Source of the DNA: Echinostoma caproni
Taxonomy: Eukaryota; Platyhelminthes; Trematoda; Plagiorchiida; Echinostomatidae
Reading direction: 5' to 3'
Assembly: GCA_900618425.1 (NCBI GenBank)
Contig: UZAN01000272.1
Span: 1 to 11,474, forward strand
DNA: 11,474 bases
The notes under the pieces were generated by a model. It was not told the DNA's origin and searched no databases. It saw only the letters and a list, made by a program, of their open reading frames with translations. A program made the translations under genes and the position numbers. Position 1 is the first letter of the stretch, and the number at the start of each line of letters is the position of its first letter. Below are positions 6,936 to 11,474 of this stretch, one piece after another.

Positions 6936-8160
6936 TGCTGTTTTTATCGCATCCACGACACCCGAGGCGAGGACGAGATGTGAAGCCTCCTAGCACGTCA
7001 TGTGTTACGGATCTCCATCACTGCATGGCACCTCCCTCACGGGTCGTTCGACAGTGTCCGACGCAATTGGCTGTTCTCAGTTAGACAGTTCACAGCGCCT
7101 CAACTCCCCTTCAGAGGAAGAGCTGCTCGTGGTTGAATTGTGTATGATGTGCAAAATACTAACCAAATAATAAAATCCATTTGCATAGTGTTACTGCCTG
7201 TACATAGACGCTTAGACGGATTTCTTGTGTCTATTAGCCATATCTATTAACTGTACGCTTTATTTTCATTTTGTTTTTGTGATTATGCCTCATGGTCAAT
7301 CTTTTCTAGCTGGAGCGCAACGGGTGTTGCTACACAGATAGGATTCGGCTTGAGACACAGTTTCCGCACATCTTTTTCCTTTTTGCCTAGCCTCGACACC
7401 AAAATTCCTAACTGTTAACCCCTGTTGATCGAAGGCTTCCTACGGCACCCGTCTTGAGGCGGGGGTGAATTAGTGGCTTGAGATCGACAGTGTAATATAC
7501 ACCAGAGTTGTCTCCACCTTTGGTCTGCTGTTCCGCGTTTATGTTTTCGCATGGTTGCAAGCATTGGTTACTCGGAGAATTCGCTCGTAAATCCTTCTCC
7601 TTCGTAGATACTTCGATTTCCTGAGACCGCTTCTCTAAATAGATCTTCCATCGTTGTTTAAGTCACTGCCATCTCCGGTGAAGATACTTTAGTTTAAACG
7701 GTGCGTGAGTTCAGCGCTACGCTTTCTCTTGCTAGGTATTTCGCCTTCAGATACTCCCGCGCGTGGTCAGGCTAAACTCCGGTGCCTTCAGAGAACAACA
7801 TATTTTCCCTTGACTAACCGGTTGTTCTTCCTGATTCATACCGTTCTATCGCGAAACCTGAGAGATTAGAGATCGAATTGCTTTCGCAGTTCTTGATACA
7901 GCTCCATCCGTCTCTAAAAACGTACCGGTACGTGCTAATAAAAGTTTGCAATAAAGCACGAAGGCAACGAAAACCAACGGGCGCGATAACGTGCAAATCG
8001 GATGGAAAGCACAAAGTGAATGTTCTCTCGCGGAAGGAAACAGATGGTAACGATCGTGTAAAACATACGTCACACAGCGTTGATACTGAAATAAAAATGT
8101 GAACATACATTTAGATTATGGACAAAACATGGTTTCCGGCAAATATTTGCTATTGTCCGG
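6936..8160. other. 1.2-kb stretch without recognisable gene
   Basis: The first 200 bases are open on the plus strand (ends FRGRAARG before TGA near 7134) but do not clearly match the RT region expected next. The rest holds AT-rich sequence, short overlapping minus-strand frames around 7814-8110 and a plus-strand frame at 7878-8102, none with recognisable domains. It may be a LINE 3' UTR followed by host intergenic DNA, or an insertion separating two parts of one LINE. Confidence 0.4.
7921..7960. other. Palindrome plus hairpin enclosing two AATAAA motifs
   Basis: CGTACCGGTACG (7921-7932) is a perfect 12-base palindrome. Overlapping its end, CGTGCT (7931-7936) pairs with AGCACG (7955-7960), giving a 6-bp stem whose 18-base loop and 3' flank contain AATAAA at 7937-7942 and 7950-7955. 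It may be a 3'-end signal, but no coding region clearly precedes it. Confidence 0.3.
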
Positions 8161-8176
8161 CTTTCACCGTGCAATT

Positions 8177-8305
8177 GGGCACGTTACAAAGCATGGGTGT
8201 CGGTTTAACAGGCGTAAGCACTTTTTCAGCAATAAGGTAGTCGACCTCCAAACAGTGCAGACCTTCAAGACTGAACTTGATAAGCGATAGGAGGAACTAT
8301 TCCCA
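8177..8305 (+). pseudogene. LINE reverse transcriptase C-terminal remnant, internally deleted
   Basis: The frame reads GHVTKHGCRFNRRKHFFSNK, VVDLQTVQTFKTELDKR, then a TAG and EELFPY. This matches the extreme C-terminus of many non-LTR RTs, where a GHxxK segment leads to an Arg-rich stretch, FFSxRVVxxWNxLP and finally SVxxFKxxLDKxW. About 12-15 codons covering WNxLPxxVV are missing after VVD, and the final Trp is a stop. It may belong to the same LINE as the RT fragment ending at 6935, or to a separate 5'-truncated copy. Confidence 0.7.
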
Positions 8306-8718
8306 TACCTGGTAGTATAGATGAGTATAAGCGTGCCAAATGTTCCGGATGCCATTCTCCTTTTTACTGGTACACGTAATGGATGGCTCATGTCTAACAA
8401 TTCACTCGTCACATCTGGAGGTCAGACGATACAAATTGTATCTGAAACACGGTGGAGATACTTGGATTAGGCGAAAAGTGTAAACTGAAACACCTGTCTT
8501 GGACAATAACACGACACTCAATGGTAAACGGCTGTGGATTGGACCAACAGCCCAGTGTCTCACAGTGACGAAACTGTTTCCCGTAGGTGAGTTGCACTGT
8601 TTTTCTCTGGGTTAGTTCATCTATCTTGAGGCCCAGTAGCTCACACCCTAGCTCTTACCTTGATATAGGATTGACCCCTTATTACCATACCCCAATCCTT
8701 CTATAACAACAGATAGGC
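8306..8718. other. LINE 3' flank and putative 5' UTR of the next LINE
   Basis: No gene is recognisable. The left part is expected to be the 3' end of the LINE remnant. The part just before 8719 should hold the 5' UTR of the CR1-like element that starts there, but I see no clear boundary, poly-A or microsatellite tail between the two. A short minus-strand frame at 8409-8597 has no domain. Confidence 0.35.
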
Positions 8719-9198
8719 ATGGCTAAAGGTGCTTCACGCAAACATCCTGCGAAGCGAGCAGCTACTCGCATGTCTAAGCGAGCAGACCGCTATGGCAACC
8801 CCCAGTTATCAAGCGGACAGGTAGCCGACGGAATCCAATGTGAAACTTGCTATGTATGGTTTCACCCGCATTGCGGGAAACTCCCACAGGAACTATACAA
8901 CAAGTACTGTGAGGATGAGAGGCTAATCTGAGTCTGCCTTGCATGCAGGGAGGTGATACGCAGGAGTAGAGCTACAAAGAGGGAAGTGGTGGTATAACCG
9001 GCAGAGATAAATGGCCGACAGGAAGAATCCCTGAGGGGTTCAGATGAAGGGGAGGAATCAAACACCGAGGTGTTGCCTCCTAACTGCGAGGGTGACCGCT
9101 CCCGAAGTCAACGAAAAGTAGGAAACAATCGAAAACCAAGGGGTAAAACAAACCGTAGAACTAAAAACGAGTCCACAGAAGCGGCTCGAGCCGATTAA
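8719..9198 (+). pseudogene. LINE ORF1 N-terminus with PHD-type finger (copy C)
   Basis: Starts MAKGASRKHPAKRAA, a basic nucleic-acid-binding N-terminus, then the finger: DGIQCETCYVWFHPHCGKL, PQELYNKYCEDERLI, a stop, and VCLACRE. This fits the second half of a C4HC3 PHD finger (C-x2-C, H-x2-C, [W]-x-C-x2-C), with the conserved Trp codon changed to TGA at 8929-8931. The first Cys pair is lost; Tyr stands where a Cys would be expected (RYGN). After a second stop near 8996 the frame continues as a charged acidic/basic linker to a TAA near 9198. The start is supported by the same MAK N-terminus in the related copy at 10655. Confidence 0.8.
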
Positions 9199-9200
9199 TA

Positions 9201-9668
9201 GGCCAACTACGGCAGTTGATCTAATAGGGACCAAAAACAGGAAGAATAACAAGAAGCTCAGAGGTGGTAAAGCAAAAAATAGCGAATCACCAGCAACAAG
9301 CTGTCGGGCATGATGAGGGATAGAAGCCATGAAGGATAAGGTTTCAGCTTTGCAAAGAGAATTCCGAGATAAAGCCAAAACCCTGTCCGAGCTCCAGTGG
9401 ACAAGTGAATTGGCCTTGAGAAGACACAGGAATATCGTTGTCACAGGCATTCCTGAACCCATCGTGAAAGAGAGACCGAGCCGTGAGATATCATGGGGTG
9501 AAGCTACTACGGTGTGCCAACCTGCCAGGCCATGTGGCCATCAAAAGGATATTGCGTCTAGGCAAATGGCTGGCTGGTAGCAGCAGGGAAAGTGAACCAA
9601 GACCCGTCTTGGTAGAGTTCACCAACCCGAGACACAGGGACTGGTTTCCTCCACAAAAGGAGGTCTAA
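9201..9668 (+). pseudogene. LINE ORF1 C-terminal domain (copy C)
   Basis: A Lys/Asn-rich lead-in is followed by two consecutive TGA codons near 9312-9317. Next comes a probable coiled coil (MKDKVSALQREFRDKAKTLS, ELQWTSELALRR), then HRNIVVTGIPEP. A frameshift near 9485 leads to NLPGHVAIKRILRLGKW, then EPRPVLVEFTNPRHRDWF. The order of coiled coil, RN(I/V)VVTGIPE strand and RLGKW-x-RPVLVEF resembles the RNA-binding ORF1 C-terminal domains of CR1-like LINEs in flatworms, which coat the element RNA. The copy is dead through stops and a frameshift. Confidence 0.72.
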
Positions 9669-10035
9669 CGGTACAACCTGACATCAGCGGGAGATGCAGG
9701 GGAAATCGGCCACAGACCCACTAGCATCACCGGGCTTTAATACGGGGACACTAAGGTATCCACTATTATTGGTAGAAAGGATACAAGGGTCGCCTGAGAG
9801 GCGCTTTTCAGGAGATACCTCTGTTACAAAGGTGCGACCAGGTAAGAGTCCGTTACCCACTCGCCGGGAAACATCCCTGGCGGGTTTAATAGCCCCAGAA
9901 AAACCCAAGCGTAAGGAGCAGAAAGAAGGTACCACATCGAAGTAAACCAGAAAGACAAAGCCCTCCGACCAACAAAACGGTCGAGGTGCTCGGACCTAAA
10001 ACCCGAGCGACACCACCACTCCACTGATAGGACAC

Positions 10036-10464
10036 ATATCCAGAGTAGTAGGTCTACTTGTCACCCATACTAATACGGCGAGCATAGGGAACAAAAGGCC
10101 TGATCTTAGGGTGTGCTCTCAGGGAGCAGATATGATTGCAGTCATTGAAACGTGGCTGTGACCCGAAGAGAGCATAACAGCCCAGTGCCCCACGGGCTAC
10201 ACTGAAAGCAGGGCTGATCCGCAGGATGGTAGGGATGGCGGTGTTGCCCTCCTGTTAGTGGGGCAGCACTACGAGCAATATGATGGGCCGCGGATAATCA
10301 CACCTAACCTCCAGGTGGTGACGACTAAAGTGAAATTACCCCACAGGGAAACAGCCATCTTGTGATGTTACTGCAGCCCTACATTCTCACTCAGTGAAGA
10401 TGAAACTCTGGTGGCTCTCCTCCGGGAGTTAGCAGAATCCCATCGGAGCCTACTACTGACGGGG
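10036..10464 (+). pseudogene. LINE ORF2 endonuclease domain (copy C), truncated
   Basis: One frame reads THTNTASIGNKRPDL, GADMIAVIETWL, a TGA at 10159-10161, PEESITAQCPTGYTESRAD, GRDGGVALLL, then RIITPNLQVVTTKVKLPHR, a TGA at 10363-10365, and SPTFSLSEDETLVALLREL, ending LLLTG. The order of the TN-A motif, IAVxETWL (metal-binding Glu codon 10147-10149 intact), GY and GGVAL is that of the EEP endonuclease that nicks target DNA for LINE insertion. The DFN motif and the catalytic His are absent because the domain is cut at 10464. Confidence 0.85.
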
Positions 10465-10654
10465 TAAATTCTAGTCTCGAAGTTACGAATATCCGTGAGT
10501 TAAAGCCGCTGAAACCGCTGTTAATCGTGTAAAAGTCTGTAAACCCACTTAGAAGATATTCGGTGAGTCTTCCGGTATTACTTTTTGAAATCAGTGATTT
10601 GATTGCCCAAGACATTTTACGTAGATAAATTAGTTGCCCACTGTTAGTTTTGCA

Positions 10655-11028
10655 ATGGCCAAAACAGGTTGCTGTGGAGCTCTTAAGTGCCAGAAAATGG
10701 TCTCTGACGGTATTCAGTGCCATTGCTGTGGATACTGGAACCACCAATCATTTGCTCGCCTAGACCGTAAAGCCTACGAAGCTCACATAGAAAAGACGCC
10801 TTGCAATGGCTCTGCTACATATGCTTAGCACTGGCAGAGGGCGCCGGTCGAAAATCTGCTCTAGATGTAGGCAACACTGGAGTGAAAATCCAGAACTCAC
10901 TGGATTCGCAGGAAGAGCTGACGAAAATCGTAAAGGAGCTAGAAGGGAAAGAAAGAAAGGGCGTTCAAGATCCCCAAAGGGATCACAGACAAAGGAGGTG
11001 GTTCCCAGAAGCTTCTGAAGCCAAGTGA
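10655..11028 (+). pseudogene. LINE ORF1 with PHD-type finger (copy D)
   Basis: Starts MAKTGCCGALKCQKMVSDGI, with the first Cys pair of the finger, followed by QCHCCGYWNHQSFARLDRKA. A frameshift near 10800 leads to QWLCYICLALAEG, which carries the final W-x-C-x2-C. The pattern is a PHD finger in which the Cys of H-x2-C has become Ser (NHQS). The rest is charged, with LTKIVKELEGKERKG likely helical, ending at TGA (11026-11028). An upstream TTG would extend the frame, but the ATG at 10655 aligns with the MAK start of the copy at 8719. The two copies share VxDGIQC but differ elsewhere, so they are related families rather than a recent duplication. Confidence 0.78.
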
Positions 11029-11039
11029 AATCATGACTC

Positions 11040-11402
11040 CGGGGCCATGCACTGAAACTGTCAAAGGATAGGGTAAATTGTCAACTGAGGGCCACATCCT
11101 ATCCGGTTCGAGTGGTGAATGAGTGGAACAAACTGGCAACCGAAGCAATAGCAGCCACTGAAGTGGATGGATTAAAAAACTGTTTGGATAACTTATGGGG
11201 AAGCTTGTTTATTGGAGGAGAGTATAAGTGTCAAGCGCCTAAAGCCCGTCTCCCTCCAATCCTCTCCTCATCTCAATGGCCCACTTCCAAATCCTCTCTT
11301 CACCTCTCTAACAAACCCCAGATTGTTCTTCCTAACTTAGAATCTTTCATCCTTACGGGTTTCAAGGTTCTTGGTGTGACTCTCCCATTGGAGGGGTTTT
11401 AG
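11040..11402 (+). pseudogene. LINE reverse transcriptase C-terminus (copy D)
   Basis: The frame reads RGHALKLSKDRVNCQLRATS, YPVRVVNEWNKLATEAIAA, TEVDGLKNCLDNLWGS, which is the conserved tail of non-LTR RTs (RGHxxKLxKxRV, RVVxxWNxLP, FKxxLDxxW-type ending). It is open from 11040 without an upstream start, consistent with being the far end of a large ORF2. A 65-residue Pro/Ser/Leu-rich extension follows and ends at TAG. The extension is probably read-through into 3' UTR. No stop interrupts the conserved part, so this is the best-preserved coding piece in the window. Confidence 0.85.
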
Positions 11403-11413
11403 TGACTAGATGG

Positions 11414-11426
11414 TTAATAATAATAG
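11414..11426 (+). repeat. TAA-rich 3' tail of copy D LINE
   Basis: TTAATAATAATAG lies 12 bases after the last stop codon. CR1-like LINEs end in short microsatellite tails, so this marks the probable 3' terminus. The final 48 bases beyond hold only a small inverted repeat (CGTGC at 11453, GCACG at 11465) and nothing else recognisable. Confidence 0.5.
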
Positions 11427-11474
11427 TTTATTTCTCGTTTTACATCGAGAAGCGTGCAGATTGCGCACGATCGA

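Larger units (their letters stand above)
8719..10464 (+). mobile_element. CR1-like LINE, 5' half (copy C), truncated in the endonuclease
   Basis: In order on the plus strand: an ORF1 with a PHD-type zinc finger, an ORF1 C-terminal domain, a degraded linker (9669-10035, no clear motif), and the start of ORF2 with an apurinic-like endonuclease. A PHD finger in ORF1 and an EEP endonuclease in ORF2 are known features of CR1-group LINEs. The endonuclease reading ends at LLLTG, where the DFN motif should follow, and the next element starts there. Multiple stops and frameshifts make it inactive. The true 5' end lies somewhere before 8719. Confidence 0.82.
10465..11426 (+). mobile_element. Short LINE derivative (copy D): ORF1 5' end joined to RT 3' end
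   Basis: About 190 bases of presumed 5' UTR precede a PHD-finger ORF1 start, which is followed after only about 11 bases by the C-terminal end of a LINE reverse transcriptase, a 3' extension and a TAATAATAA-type tail. The endonuclease and most of RT are absent. This is an internally deleted element that could only have moved with enzymes from a full-length relative. Its left limit coincides with the break in copy C's endonuclease, which suggests it inserted there. Confidence 0.68.

Noticed and set aside
7814..8110. Overlapping minus-strand frames of 98 and 86 codons
   Set aside because: Two overlapping frames with Cys/Phe/Ser-rich composition and no domain; most likely chance.
9058..9462. 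134-codon minus-strand frame
   Set aside because: It is antisense to the LINE ORF1 linker and coiled coil; its hydrophobic runs mirror the Lys/Glu-rich codons of the plus-strand protein.
10391..10747. 118-codon minus-strand frame
   Set aside because: It overlaps the endonuclease end and the PHD ORF1 start on the plus strand, both with recognisable motifs; it has none itself.

Overview
This window looks like an accessory, transposon-filled stretch of a flatworm nuclear genome, most likely a digenean fluke. The main reason is a tRNA-derived SINE with a hammerhead ribozyme of the schistosome Sm-alpha type, found among BEL/Pao LTR elements and CR1-like LINEs whose first ORF carries a PHD-type finger. 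I see no bacterial operons, ribosome binding sites, rRNA, canonical tRNA or CRISPR array, and no intact host gene. The species assignment is inference.

Layout. (1) 1-2399, minus strand: BEL/Pao copy A. It has a putative 5' LTR/leader (1764-2399), a broken gag, a zinc-knuckle region, a protease and the start of pol, and it runs off the left edge. (2) 2400-5403, minus strand: an older BEL/Pao copy B with gag, zinc knuckle, protease, linker and the start of reverse transcriptase. Its reading stops at RT motif A, exactly where a TGT that could open copy A's LTR lies, so A appears to have inserted into B. (3) 2941-3613: an interruption inside B. Its lower-coordinate part (2941-3175) is a minus-strand SINE with Pol III A and B boxes, a hammerhead ribozyme and an AT-rich tail. 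The remainder (3176-3613) is unassigned. (4) 5404-6567: B's probable leader/LTR, then AT-rich sequence with weak open frames, including a 65-codon frame after a possible splice acceptor. (5) 6554-6935, plus: a LINE reverse transcriptase fragment with its catalytic DD replaced by NN. (6) 6936-8160: no recognisable gene. (7) 8177-8305, plus: the extreme C-terminus of a LINE RT with an internal deletion. (8) 8719-10464, plus: the 5' half of a CR1-like LINE (PHD-finger ORF1, ORF1 C-terminal domain, endonuclease), cut off at the endonuclease. (9) 10465-11426, plus: a short LINE derivative joining a PHD-finger ORF1 5' end directly to an RT C-terminus and a TAA-rich 3' tail.

Every coding region here is interrupted by stops and frameshifts. 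The genes do not act together as a pathway; what can be read is a history of nested insertions. The one feature that may still be functional as a molecule is the hammerhead RNA, although its helices carry two mismatches.
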